Made by a program: the position numbers and the translations under genes. Source: an uncultured Azospirillum sp. (lineage in GTDB: Bacteria > Pseudomonadota > Alphaproteobacteria > RF32 > CAG-239). Taken from it: a stretch of DNA of 15,411 nucleotides. This document shows positions 7,563-15,153 of this stretch, in pieces. The stretch's first letter is position 1; every line of letters begins with the position of its first letter. Under the pieces are notes generated by a model. It was given only the letters and a program-made list of their open reading frames with translations. It did not search any database and was not told the DNA's origin. The stretch spans positions 1 to 15,411 of the forward strand of contig UQCS01000034.1 in NCBI GenBank assembly GCA_900539605.1. Reading direction: 5' to 3'.

Positions 7563-8198
7563 ATGGTTTTAATAGCCCCCAGTATATTGGCTGCCGATTT
7601 CGGCCACCTCGCTCTTGAAACGGCAGCGGTCGAAGACGCCGGTGCCGATTGGCTGCATTTGGATATCATGGACGGGCATTATGTTCCCAACCTGACTTTC
7701 GGTCCGGCCGTGGTCAAAAGTCTGCGCGACGGCAGCAGCCTGGTTTTTGATACCCATTTGATGGTTAGCGAACCTGATCTGATGATCCCCTGGTTTGCCG
7801 AGGCCGGTTCCGATATTCTGACAGTTCATGCCGAAGTTTGTCCGCATTTGGACCGCACGCTGGAAATGATTCGTCGCTTGGGCAAAAAAGCCGGTGTTTC
7901 GCTCAATCCGTCAACGCCGGAAACCGTGTTGGAATATGTTCTTGACAAACTGGATCTGATTTTGGTGATGACGGTTAACCCGGGTTTTGGCGGCCAATCG
8001 TTTATCGAAACGCAACTGGAAAAAATCCGCCGGGTTAAGGAAATGGTTGGCGGGCGGCCGATCCTGATTGAGGCGGACGGCGGGATTAATCCGGTGACGG
8101 CACCGCGTTGCGTTGCCGCCGGTGCAGACGTGCTGGTTGCCGGCAGTGCAGTTTTTCGCGGTGGCAATTATGTTGCAAATATTGCGACTTTACGCTAA
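7563..8198 (+). CDS. rpe: Ribulose-phosphate 3-epimerase
   Basis: Interconverts ribulose 5-phosphate and xylulose 5-phosphate, feeding the transketolase encoded by tkt. It is a 211-residue TIM barrel. From the ATG at 7563 the protein begins MVLIAPSILAADF, the normal family start. Metal ligands are H32 and D34 in HLDIMDG, H65 in THLMV, and D172 in EADGGI; D34 and D172 are the acid/base pair. The substrate loop NPGFGGQSF (139-147) and the phosphate site AGSAVF near the C-terminus are present. It is slightly short at the C-terminus (usual length is about 220) but complete in motifs. The gap to the response regulator is 39 bases with no terminator, so the two probably share a transcript. Confidence 0.97.
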   Translation: MVLIAPSILAADFGHLALETAAVEDAGADWLHLDIMDGHYVPNLTFGPAVVKSLRDGSSLVFDTHLMVSEPDLMIPWFAEAGSDILTVHAEVCPHLDRTLEMIRRLGKKAGVSLNPSTPETVLEYVLDKLDLILVMTVNPGFGGQSFIETQLEKIRRVKEMVGGRPILIEADGGINPVTAPRCVAAGADVLVAGSAVFRGGNYVANIATLR

Positions 8199-8237
8199 AC
8201 TCTGATAAATAGCAATCCGATAAGAAGGAGAACCTAA

Positions 8238-8945
8238 ATGGCTTTGGTGATGGTGGTTGAAGATGAAGAAGCTCTGGCCCTGCTTCTGAAATATAATCTG
8301 GAAAAAGAAGGCTACGAAGTCATTTGGGAATCTTCGGGCAACAAAGCTCTGGCGGCAGTCGAAAAATATTGCCCGTCGGTCATTTTGCTCGACTGGATGC
8401 TGCCCGAACTTTCGGGTGTGGATATCTGTAAAATGATTCGTAACAAGCCCGATATTAAGGATATTCCGATTATCATGCTGACGGCCAAAGGGGAAGAAGA
8501 AGATAAGATTAAGGGGTTGTCGGCCGGCGCCGACGACTATGTCACCAAGCCTTTTTCGGTACCGGAACTGATGGCCCGGGTCAAAACCAACCTGCGCCGG
8601 GCGCCGGAACTTTTGCCGCAAAAAGAACTGGTGTTTGAAGATATCCGTATGGACTTGTCGGAAAAAAAGGTTTTCCGCGGCGACAAATATATTCATCTCG
8701 GACCAACCGAATTCCGGTTGCTGCGGATGTTGATGGAAACGCCGGGAAAGGTCTTTTCACGTGAGTTTTTGCTTAAGAATGTCTGGGGCAATAACATTTA
8801 TGTCGAATCGCGTACCGTCGATGTTCATATCCGCCGGCTGCGCAAGTCGTTGAACGAATTCGGCCCCGATTATATCCGCACCGTGCGAGCAACCGGTTAC
8901 GCGATTGATACCGGTCATACCGAAGATAACGAGGTTGAAAAATAG
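8238..8945 (+). CDS. phoB: PhoB/OmpR-type response regulator
   Basis: A two-component transcription factor of 235 residues. The receiver domain (1-120) has acidic residues E8 and D9, phospho-acceptor D52 in LLDWMLP, T82 in MLTAK and K104 in VTKPF. The C-terminal winged helix (about 130-228) has LGPTEFRLLRML and the recognition segment VYVE-like ESRTVDVHIRRLRK (positions about 191-204), closest in style to PhoB of the phosphate regulon. No histidine kinase, phoU or pst gene is in the window, so the phosphate role is an inference from similarity; another OmpR-family regulator is possible. AGAAGGAG (8223-8230) precedes the ATG. No terminator follows: the next promoter's -35 begins 14 bases after the stop, so readthrough into the next gene is possible. 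Confidence 0.88.
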   Translation: MALVMVVEDEEALALLLKYNLEKEGYEVIWESSGNKALAAVEKYCPSVILLDWMLPELSGVDICKMIRNKPDIKDIPIIMLTAKGEEEDKIKGLSAGADDYVTKPFSVPELMARVKTNLRRAPELLPQKELVFEDIRMDLSEKKVFRGDKYIHLGPTEFRLLRMLMETPGKVFSREFLLKNVWGNNIYVESRTVDVHIRRLRKSLNEFGPDYIRTVRATGYAIDTGHTEDNEVEK

Positions 8946-8959
8946 CGATTCTGCCGCGG

Positions 8960-8988
8960 TTGACAAAAAAACGAAGAAAGTATATACT
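8960..8988 (+). promoter_or_regulatory. Near-consensus sigma-70 promoter
   Basis: TTGACA (8960-8965, perfect), a 17-base spacer, TATACT (8983-8988). It is the best promoter in the window and drives the small membrane protein from 9028, with a leader of about 32 bases. Confidence 0.8.
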
Positions 8989-9027
8989 CAGCTTCAAAAT
9001 GATTATTATTTATAAATTTCTGAATAT

Positions 9028-9447
9028 ATGAAACAAGAAACTGCAAAAACAGCCGCCTGTCTTCTTCTCGGAGCAGAAAGCATCGGTATGATGGCGGCAT
9101 TTGTAATCAGTGTGTTAACCGTAGCCGCATGGGGAAATGTTCCGCTTTCCGGACGAGCCTTATGGGCGGCAAATTACGGCTTTTTTGTGTTAGCGGCCTT
9201 AACGGCGCTTTACGGCTTTGTCCTGCGTCCGGTTCGCCGCAAAGCGATGGAAAACTTTTGCCCCGTCAATGGCTGCAATTGGTGCGCATACGGCGGTGAA
9301 TCGCTTTTTGTCGTTTTGTTTACGTTCTGTGCTTTTTTTCAGGCAGCATGGTTGTCAATCGGGATTCTGAGCGTTTATTCGTTATGGAAATTGGCCGAGA
9401 TTGTCAAAGACCTTTTACGCCTGAACACCGACAACGTCTGTTTTTAG
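9028..9447 (+). CDS. Small multi-pass membrane protein with Cys-rich loop, unknown
   Basis: A 139-residue protein I do not recognise. It is strongly hydrophobic: membrane segments at about 10-34, 46-66 and 92-118, the last long enough to bend into two. Between the second and third segments lies a basic stretch (RPVRRK) followed by C78, C83 and C86 in FCPVNGCNWC; by the positive-inside rule this loop should be cytoplasmic. The cysteines could bind a metal or form a redox pair, but nothing proves this. The leader from the consensus promoter is almost all A and T and holds no Shine-Dalgarno sequence. A later ATG pair at 9088 has CGGAGC about 13 bases before it but would remove half of the first membrane segment. 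It ends at a bidirectional terminator shared with the facing gene. No homologous family comes to mind. Confidence 0.72.
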   Translation: MKQETAKTAACLLLGAESIGMMAAFVISVLTVAAWGNVPLSGRALWAANYGFFVLAALTALYGFVLRPVRRKAMENFCPVNGCNWCAYGGESLFVVLFTFCAFFQAAWLSIGILSVYSLWKLAEIVKDLLRLNTDNVCF

Positions 9448-9464
9448 AACTGACGGTTCTGATT

Positions 9465-9503
9465 AAAAAATAAGGTTAGCCTCAACAGCTAACCTTATTT
9501 TTT
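9465..9503. terminator. Bidirectional intrinsic terminator
   Basis: A 16-bp perfect stem (9465-9480 with 9488-9503) around the loop CTCAACA. The arms end in A6 and T6, so a U tract follows the stem on both strands. It lies between two convergent small genes, 18 bases after one stop and 15 bases after the other. Confidence 0.93.
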
Positions 9504-9518
9504 ATGGTGATCATAATT

Positions 9519-9923
9519 TCACCTTTCGTTTGGGCCGGGGATGTCGGCAGTTGTTTCGGCCGTAACGACCACATAGGCGTTTCCGGCTTTGTCAAAGGCC
9601 ACTTGTTTGCCGGTGGCTGTCATGATGAAAAGCATTTGGCGCTGATGTGAAAGCGCGGCGGAAATTGTGGGCAGCAGCGGCAGATAATAGCGGCTCCTTT
9701 CCGTATAATTGTTTCCGAAATGCTTGAGGACGACAATAACTTCGGCCTCGGGGTTGAAAGAAGCGTTCTCAACCCGTTGCAATTGACAGCTTTCAATTAA
9801 CAGCCGGTTTATGCTTTCTTTGCTTTTGCAGGAACGGGAAGACAGACAAATGACCAAAAACGCGATGATCATTAACCCGATGCCGGCGACAGTAAGTTTT
9901 GATTGTTTATCTTTTTTTCTCAT
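9519..9923 (-). CDS. Single-anchor membrane or exported protein, unknown
   Basis: A 134-residue protein I do not recognise. A lysine-rich N-terminus (MRKKDKQSK) is followed by a membrane segment at about 10-28, so residues after 30 should lie in the periplasm, anchored or after cleavage. Two cysteines (C26, C32) sit at the end of the segment and C46 follows; the C26 context (AFLVICL) is not a clean lipobox. The domain beyond has alternating hydrophobic strands (AEVIVVLKHF, QMLFIMTATG, NAYVVVTAE), suggesting a small beta domain. Coding status is supported by a near-consensus promoter at the right distance (9957-9985) and by the shared terminator at its 3' end. There is no Shine-Dalgarno sequence in the AT-rich leader. 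Function unknown. Confidence 0.68.
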   Translation of the reverse strand: MRKKDKQSKLTVAGIGLMIIAFLVICLSSRSCKSKESINRLLIESCQLQRVENASFNPEAEVIVVLKHFGNNYTERSRYYLPLLPTISAALSHQRQMLFIMTATGKQVAFDKAGNAYVVVTAETTADIPGPNER

Positions 9924-9956
9924 ATTGTAAAAATTAATAATTATTTATTACCGCTT

Positions 9957-9985
9957 ATTATAAAGACTATTGTATTTTCTGTCTA
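9957..9985 (-). promoter_or_regulatory. Near-consensus sigma-70 promoter for the minus-strand small gene
   Basis: On the minus strand: TAGACA (9985-9980), a 17-base spacer, TATAAT (9962-9957). Only one base departs from consensus. Transcription would start near 9950, leaving about 26 AT-rich bases before the ATG at 9923. Confidence 0.75.
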
Positions 9986-10077
9986 TAAAATTTATCGGTA
10001 TGATAATCAAATTTCTTGCTATGGATAATATTTTACGGCATTATAAAGGCCAAAATAGAGAAGGAAGACTGGAAAAA

Positions 10078-11202
10078 ATGAGTTTGAAATTTGAAATCCT
10101 CGGCCGTTCGGGCAAAGCCCGCCGCGGTCGCTTGCATACCAAACACGGAATTGTCAACACTCCTGCCTTTATGCCGGTCGGCACCTGTGCCACCGTCAAA
10201 GCGATGATGCCGGAATCGGTGGCGGCCACCGGTGCCGAAATCCTGCTCGGCAACACCTACCACCTGATGCTGCGTCCGGGTGCGGATCTGGTCGAAAAAA
10301 TGGGCGGTTTGCATCGGTTCATGAATTGGGACAAACCGATTTTGACCGATTCGGGCGGTTTTCAGGTGATGAGCCTGACCGGGTTGCGCAAGCTGAACGA
10401 GCAAGGGGTAGAGTTCAGTTCTCATGTTGACGGCAAAAAATATTTCCTTTCTCCCGAAGAGTCGATGAAGATTCAACATAAACTCGATTCGAACATTACC
10501 ATGTGTCTGGACGAATGCGTCAAACTGCCGGCCTCGTACGAGACCGTCAAGCAATCGGTGGAAATGTCGATGCGCTGGGCTCAACGCAGCCGTGATGCTT
10601 GGATTAACCGTGACGGTTACGGCATTTTCGGTATTCAGCAAGGCGGGGATTATCAGGATTTGCGCGCTTATTCGGCGGAAAAATTGAAAGAGATCAGTTT
10701 TGACGGCTATGCAATCGGCGGTTTGGCGGTTGGCGAAGGGCAGGAAACGATGTTCAAGGTTCTTGACTATGCGCCGGAAATGCTGCCGGATGACAAGCCC
10801 CGTTATCTGATGGGGGTCGGCCGGCCGGATGATATCGTGGGCGCGGTTTTGCGGGGAGTGGATATGTTCGATTGCGTGATGCCGACCCGTTCCGGTCGTA
10901 CCGCTCAGGCGTTTACCCGGTTTGGCACCGTTAATATCCGTAATGCCCGCCACCGTGAGGATCCGCGGCCGTTGGAAGAAGGATGCGACTGTCCGTTGTG
11001 TACCCATTATACCCGTGCGTATCTGCACCATTTGCAGAAGGCTAACGAAATTCTGGCAGTGATGCTGCTGACTTGGCACAATATCCGTTACTATCAACGA
11101 CTGACCGCCGGTTTGCGTACCGCAATCGAAAACAATGCTTTGGATACGTTTGCCGCCGATTTTTATGCTGATCAGGCCCGGGGCGATATTGAGGAGATTT
11201 AA
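10078..11202 (+). CDS. tgt: tRNA-guanine transglycosylase
   Basis: Exchanges guanine-34 in the anticodon of Asp, Asn, His and Tyr tRNAs for preQ1 in queuosine synthesis. Counting from the ATG at 10078 gives 374 residues, matching the bacterial enzyme length. D91 in DSGGFQ (general base), the GIQQGG loop (185-190), GGLAVGE (214-220), nucleophile D265 in FDCVMPTR, the PTRSGRTAQAFT signature, and the zinc site C303, C305, C308 and H334 are all present. An in-frame TTG at 9970 would add 36 residues with no family counterpart; AAGGAAG at 10061-10067 supports 10078. queA, the frequent neighbour, is not upstream here. The next gene starts 2 bases after the stop. The promoter is unclear: AT-rich candidates such as TATGAT (9999-10004) lack a good -35. 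Confidence 0.97.
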   Translation: MSLKFEILGRSGKARRGRLHTKHGIVNTPAFMPVGTCATVKAMMPESVAATGAEILLGNTYHLMLRPGADLVEKMGGLHRFMNWDKPILTDSGGFQVMSLTGLRKLNEQGVEFSSHVDGKKYFLSPEESMKIQHKLDSNITMCLDECVKLPASYETVKQSVEMSMRWAQRSRDAWINRDGYGIFGIQQGGDYQDLRAYSAEKLKEISFDGYAIGGLAVGEGQETMFKVLDYAPEMLPDDKPRYLMGVGRPDDIVGAVLRGVDMFDCVMPTRSGRTAQAFTRFGTVNIRNARHREDPRPLEEGCDCPLCTHYTRAYLHHLQKANEILAVMLLTWHNIRYYQRLTAGLRTAIENNALDTFAADFYADQARGDIEEI

Positions 11203-11204
11203 AA

Positions 11205-12125
11205 ATGACAGAAAACCCGCATTGTGTTCCATCTAAAAATCTGCGTGTCTGTGTTTCGGGCGGCCATTGTGACGGCAAAGACCCGGCCTATGTCGAAGAA
11301 TGTTATAAAATGGGTGCCAAGATCGCCAAAATGGGTTTTCGCCTCGATTACGGATTTTCGAACTCAGGCGTGATGGGTGCGGTTGCTCGCGGTGTGCTTG
11401 ATAATTGGAAAGAACGCAAAGACAAATATTATAACGATGTGACGCCGATTGTCGGCGTGACCACCCGTGAATATTACGAACTGTACGAAAAAGACGATAT
11501 TTTGCAGCAAATCAGCGAAGTGGTGTTGGAAGATACGTTGGAAAACCGTAAAATCAAGTTGTTGGAAGCGGATATCGTGGTGTTTGCCCCCGGAGGCGTC
11601 GGTACTTTGGACGAACTGGCTTATGATTGTGTGGCGATGCAAGACGGCTTTTTGAAAACCAAACCGTTCATCATTTATAATATCAACGGCTTTTTCTATC
11701 ATATTCTCGAATATCTGAAAGTTCTGGCGGCAAGCGGCTTCGCCGCGCCGGTACCGTTTATCGTCGTTGATGACAGCGAAGAGCTGGAAACCGCTTTTCG
11801 TCTGCTGCGGCTACGCTATAACAATTGCTCAAACTCCGAAGAAGCTTATGCCGCTGCCCGGCAGTTGGCTTATGAACTGCCGTATTTTCTTAAGAAGAAA
11901 ACCGACAGCAGCATCCATGTCGAAGACATTATGACCGCAATGGAAAAAATTAAGTCGGCCGGCAGTGAAGAACAAAAACAGGTGTTGGAAAGCGAAGTTG
12001 AACAGGCTTATCTGGAAAAAGAAATTGAGCGCATGTACGATCGGCTGGCTAAAACCGGTCGCGATACGGCAATTGTCAGCGATAAACTGACCCGGCTCAA
12101 ACAAAGGAAGCAAAAATGGAAATAA
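11205..12125 (+). CDS. LOG-family nucleotide 5'-monophosphate phosphoribohydrolase with helical C-terminal extension
   Basis: A LOG/TIGR00730-type (lysine decarboxylase-like fold) protein. Known members split nucleoside monophosphates, including cytokinin nucleotides, into free base and ribose 5-phosphate. The core is residues 12-205: strand VCVSGG (15-20), a nucleotide loop GFSNSGVMG (50-58) in place of the usual glycine-rich GG-x2-GLMG, catalytic R115 in ENRK, and PGGVGTLDE (129-137) with E137. The key Arg and Glu are therefore kept. Most LOG proteins have about 180-200 residues; this one has 306. The extra 100 residues are charged and helical, with a likely coiled coil at about 250-305. 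GAGGAG (11191-11196) inside tgt serves the ATG, and the last 10 bases overlap the ABC transporter gene, indicating translational coupling. Substrate unknown; some long members may not be hydrolases. Confidence 0.88.
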   Translation: MTENPHCVPSKNLRVCVSGGHCDGKDPAYVEECYKMGAKIAKMGFRLDYGFSNSGVMGAVARGVLDNWKERKDKYYNDVTPIVGVTTREYYELYEKDDILQQISEVVLEDTLENRKIKLLEADIVVFAPGGVGTLDELAYDCVAMQDGFLKTKPFIIYNINGFFYHILEYLKVLAASGFAAPVPFIVVDDSEELETAFRLLRLRYNNCSNSEEAYAAARQLAYELPYFLKKKTDSSIHVEDIMTAMEKIKSAGSEEQKQVLESEVEQAYLEKEIERMYDRLAKTGRDTAIVSDKLTRLKQRKQKWK

Positions 12126-13888
12126 AGACGATGCCTTCGTCGGTGTGGAAGTTTTTGTGGCACTATTTTTCCCGGCAGAAGATTTTGTTTTTTTCGACTC
12201 TCGGCGCCATTGTCTCAGGGGAGTTTCTGGTTCGGCTGTCTCTGTATTATGCGGCGCAAATTGTAGAAGTTATTGCCGGCGAGGGCAGTCGTGAACAAAT
12301 GCTGCACCGGGCACTGGTGTTGGTGGTGATTGCCTCGGTCTTGCTGCTGGCCAAAAGTCTGGCCCAGAACTTTATCGCTTTTTTGGAAGCGCAGTTTATG
12401 CCCTCCTGCGTGGCAAATGTGGCCAAAGATCTGTTTGACTATGCTCATCAGCATTCCACGGCTTTTTTTGCCGAAGAAATGGCCGGCAACATTTCCGGCA
12501 AGACCAAAACGATTATCGACAGCATTTATCCGATTTACTATAATCTGGTCTGGGGTTTTTTGACCCCACTGGTGGCAATGCTGATTACGATCGGTTTTGT
12601 TACCGGCATTAACCCGCTTTTGGCATTGATTCTGTTAACGCTGAATTTGTTGGTAATTTATGTGATTTATCGCCTCAGCCGCGGCATGGTCCCGGTTTCC
12701 GAACGTCGTGCCCGCACCATGTCGGAGGCTAACGGCGTGTTGGTTGACAGCATTACCAACGCCGGCCTGGTTAAAAATTTCAGCCGTTATAAATATGAGA
12801 AAAAACATTATTTCAAATATATGAAAATGGCGGCGGCTGCCGATCGTGCCGAGACCCGCAAATTCGGACAGATTTTTATCTGGCAGAACTTGTTTCGGGC
12901 ACTGGTGCAAGTGTTGTTCTACGCGTTGCCGGTATGGTACTGGTATGTTGGCAAAATCAACATTGCCGATTTTGTGCTGTTGCAGTCGCTGATTGCAATT
13001 TTGAGCAATACTTTCAGTATGCTTTCGATGAATTTTATGCAGTTTTTCAAAATTTACGGCAGCATCCGTGACGGTTTGAATTTGTTATCGAAACCCTGTG
13101 ATGTCCGAGATGCTCCTGGCGCGGTGCAGCTCAGGATTTCGGATGCGGCGATAGAATTTCGCAATATTCATTACCGTTATAAAGGAGCGCGTTTTTTGTT
13201 TGAAGATTTCAATCTGCAAATCGGCGGTGGTGAAAAAGTCGGGCTGGTTGGACGTTCGGGATCGGGAAAATCAAGCCTGATAAAATTGTTGTCCCGCTAT
13301 TACGATCTTCAGGGAGGGACAATTACGATTGACGGGCAGGATGTTACCGGGGTAACTCAGGACAGTCTGCGCCGCCGGATTGCGCTGATTCCTCAGGATC
13401 CGAGCTTATTTAACCGCAGCATTATCGAAAATATCCGTTACGGGCGTCCTCAGGCTACCGATGAAGAGGTATTTGAAGCGGCGCGGCAGGCATATATTCA
13501 TGATTTTATCGTTAAACTGCCGGAAGGCTACCAAACCAAGGTCGGCGAACGCGGCGTCATGCTTTCGGGCGGAGAGCGTCAACGAATTGCCATTGCTCGC
13601 GCCATCTTGAAAAATGCGCCGATTTTGATTTTGGACGAAGCGACGTCGGCCTTGGACAGCGAAAGCGAACGTTATATTCAGGAGTCGTTGAAGCAGTTAA
13701 TGGCCGGCAAAACGGTGATTGCGATTGCCCACCGTCTGTCAACCCTCAAAGAAATGGACCGGATAGTGGTGATGGACAAAGGAAAAATCGTTGAAAGCGG
13801 CTCGCATTCGGCATTAATTCGCCGCAAGGGCGCTTATTGGGGCTTTTATGCGATGCAGTCTTCCGGTTTTATTGAAGCGGAGGATTGA
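12116..13888 (+). CDS. Half-size ABC exporter (MsbA-like, TMD-NBD)
   Basis: A 590-residue inner-membrane exporter subunit expected to work as a homodimer. The transmembrane domain spans about 20-315, with segments near 24-50, 66-90, 143-164, 166-186, 260-278 and 284-308. The nucleotide-binding domain (about 345-585) is intact: Walker A GRSGSGKS (379-386), Q-loop Q427 in IPQDPSLF, signature LSGGERQ (483-489), Walker B ILILDEATSALD with catalytic E508, and H-loop H539. The family includes lipid, peptide and drug exporters; the cargo cannot be read from sequence. AAAGGAAG (12103-12110) inside the LOG gene serves the ATG. It overlaps LOG by 10 bases and its stop lies 2 bases before the next start, so it is part of the tgt operon. 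Confidence 0.94.
   Translation: MEIKTMPSSVWKFLWHYFSRQKILFFSTLGAIVSGEFLVRLSLYYAAQIVEVIAGEGSREQMLHRALVLVVIASVLLLAKSLAQNFIAFLEAQFMPSCVANVAKDLFDYAHQHSTAFFAEEMAGNISGKTKTIIDSIYPIYYNLVWGFLTPLVAMLITIGFVTGINPLLALILLTLNLLVIYVIYRLSRGMVPVSERRARTMSEANGVLVDSITNAGLVKNFSRYKYEKKHYFKYMKMAAAADRAETRKFGQIFIWQNLFRALVQVLFYALPVWYWYVGKINIADFVLLQSLIAILSNTFSMLSMNFMQFFKIYGSIRDGLNLLSKPCDVRDAPGAVQLRISDAAIEFRNIHYRYKGARFLFEDFNLQIGGGEKVGLVGRSGSGKSSLIKLLSRYYDLQGGTITIDGQDVTGVTQDSLRRRIALIPQDPSLFNRSIIENIRYGRPQATDEEVFEAARQAYIHDFIVKLPEGYQTKVGERGVMLSGGERQRIAIARAILKNAPILILDEATSALDSESERYIQESLKQLMAGKTVIAIAHRLSTLKEMDRIVVMDKGKIVESGSHSALIRRKGAYWGFYAMQSSGFIEAED
13879..13883 (+). promoter_or_regulatory. Ribosome binding site that fixes the SpmAB start
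   Basis: GGAGG lies 7 bases before the ATG at 13891. It is only 1 base from the in-frame TTG at 13885, which is therefore not a usable start. Confidence 0.8.
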
Positions 13889-13890
13889 AA

Positions 13891-15126
13891 ATGCTGAAGG
13901 CTGTGTGGTCGTTTTTTTTCTTATCTGCCTTTGCTGCCGCTTTGTGGCAGAGCGCCGGCGGCGTGCTGACGGTATGGAATGAGATGGCGGCAGCGTTGTT
14001 CTCATCAGCCAAAGCCTCGTTTTCGATTGCGCTCAATTTGACCGGAGTGTTGTGCCTGTGGCTGGGACTGCTGAAAATTGCCGAAAAATCCGGAATTACC
14101 GAGATGCTGGCCCACTTGCTGAAACCGTTGTTCGTACGGATTATGCCGGGTGTTCCGGCCGATTCTCCAGCTATCGGCTCGATGGTTATGAATATTGCCG
14201 CCAACATTTTGGGACTGGATAATGCCGCGACTCCGGCCGGATTAAAGGCGATGGAACAGCTTCAGGAGGTCAATTCGCACAAGGATCGTGCGTCTGATGC
14301 CCAGATTTTGTTTATGGTGATCAATTCTTCGGCGGTAACTCTGATTCCGATGACGATTTTGATGTATCGTTCAGAGCTTGGCAGCAGCAGTCCGGCGGCG
14401 GTTTTTATTCCGATTTTGTTGGCTACCTCAGTTTCGACTTTAGTAGGCTTTTTGTCCGTGGCTTGGGTTCAGAAGCTGAATGTGTTCAATCGGGTTGTTT
14501 TCGGCTGGATGTTGGTCTTGGTCGGTTTGGTTGCTTCGGTTGCCTGGGCTTTTTTGCGACTTCCGGTTGATGCCCGGACCGAAGTTTCGGCTGCAGCGGG
14601 GAATTTTCTCCTGATTTTGGTTATCGTTTGGTTTATTTCGTGGGGCTTGTGGAAAAGAATTGATGTTTACGAAGTTTTTATCGAAGGCGCCAAAGAAGGG
14701 TTTAAAATTGCGGTGACCATTATTCCGTATTTGGTGGCGATGCTGGTCGCCATTGCCGTTTTTCGGACGTCGGGAATGTTTGACCTGCTGTTGGGCGGCC
14801 TGCAAAGTTTGTTTGCATTTGCCAAAATCGACACCGAGTTTATCCCGGCCCTGCCGACAGCTCTGATGAAACCGCTTTCCGGAAGCGGGGCACGCGCTTT
14901 GATGATCGAAACATTGCAAAACTATGGCGCCGACAGTTTTCCGGGCTTTGTTGCGTCGGTCGTGCAGGGGTCTACGGAAACAACTTTTTATGTTTTGGCG
15001 GTTTATTTCGGTGCGGTAAAAATTTCTAAGACCGGGGCAGCCCTTCCTTGTGCGCTGCTGGCAGACTTGGCCGGAATCGTTGCTGCAATTATGTTCAGCT
15101 ACTTTTTTTATACGCCGCGCGTTTAA
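13891..15126 (+). CDS. Fused SpmA-SpmB Gate-domain (nucleoside recognition) membrane protein
   Basis: A 411-residue inner-membrane protein made of two Gate domains in one chain. Residues 1-225 match spore maturation protein A: NLTGVLCLWLGLLKIAE (49-65), then NIAANILGLDNAATPAGLKA (101-120), the strongest family signature. Residues 235-411 match SpmB: EGFKIAVTIIPYLVAMLVA (269-287), MKPLSGSGARALMIE (326-340) and VQGSTETTFYVLAVYFG (358-374). Around ten membrane segments are expected. In Bacillus the separate SpmA and SpmB help spore-core dehydration; fused forms occur in non-sporulating Gram-negative bacteria, where the role is unknown and transport of a nucleoside or other small solute is only a suggestion from the domain name. 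It is the last gene of the tgt operon. Confidence 0.92.
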   Translation: MLKAVWSFFFLSAFAAALWQSAGGVLTVWNEMAAALFSSAKASFSIALNLTGVLCLWLGLLKIAEKSGITEMLAHLLKPLFVRIMPGVPADSPAIGSMVMNIAANILGLDNAATPAGLKAMEQLQEVNSHKDRASDAQILFMVINSSAVTLIPMTILMYRSELGSSSPAAVFIPILLATSVSTLVGFLSVAWVQKLNVFNRVVFGWMLVLVGLVASVAWAFLRLPVDARTEVSAAAGNFLLILVIVWFISWGLWKRIDVYEVFIEGAKEGFKIAVTIIPYLVAMLVAIAVFRTSGMFDLLLGGLQSLFAFAKIDTEFIPALPTALMKPLSGSGARALMIETLQNYGADSFPGFVASVVQGSTETTFYVLAVYFGAVKISKTGAALPCALLADLAGIVAAIMFSYFFYTPRV

Positions 15127-15153
15127 GACGAGGCGTGATAATTCGTTTTAGGC

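Noticed and set aside
1802..8198. tkt, fba and rpe as a Calvin-cycle cluster
   Set aside because: They are separate transcription units with unrelated genes between, and neither Rubisco nor phosphoribulokinase is present. Glycolysis and the pentose phosphate pathway explain them.
9970..10077. 36-residue N-terminal extension of Tgt from a TTG
   Set aside because: It has no counterpart in the family and no ribosome site, and it overlaps the promoter of the minus-strand gene. The ATG at 10078 fits the family start.
10033..11232. Open frame of 399 codons on the minus strand opposite tgt
   Set aside because: Shadow of the Tgt gene caused by codon bias. No promoter or ribosome site and no recognisable motif.
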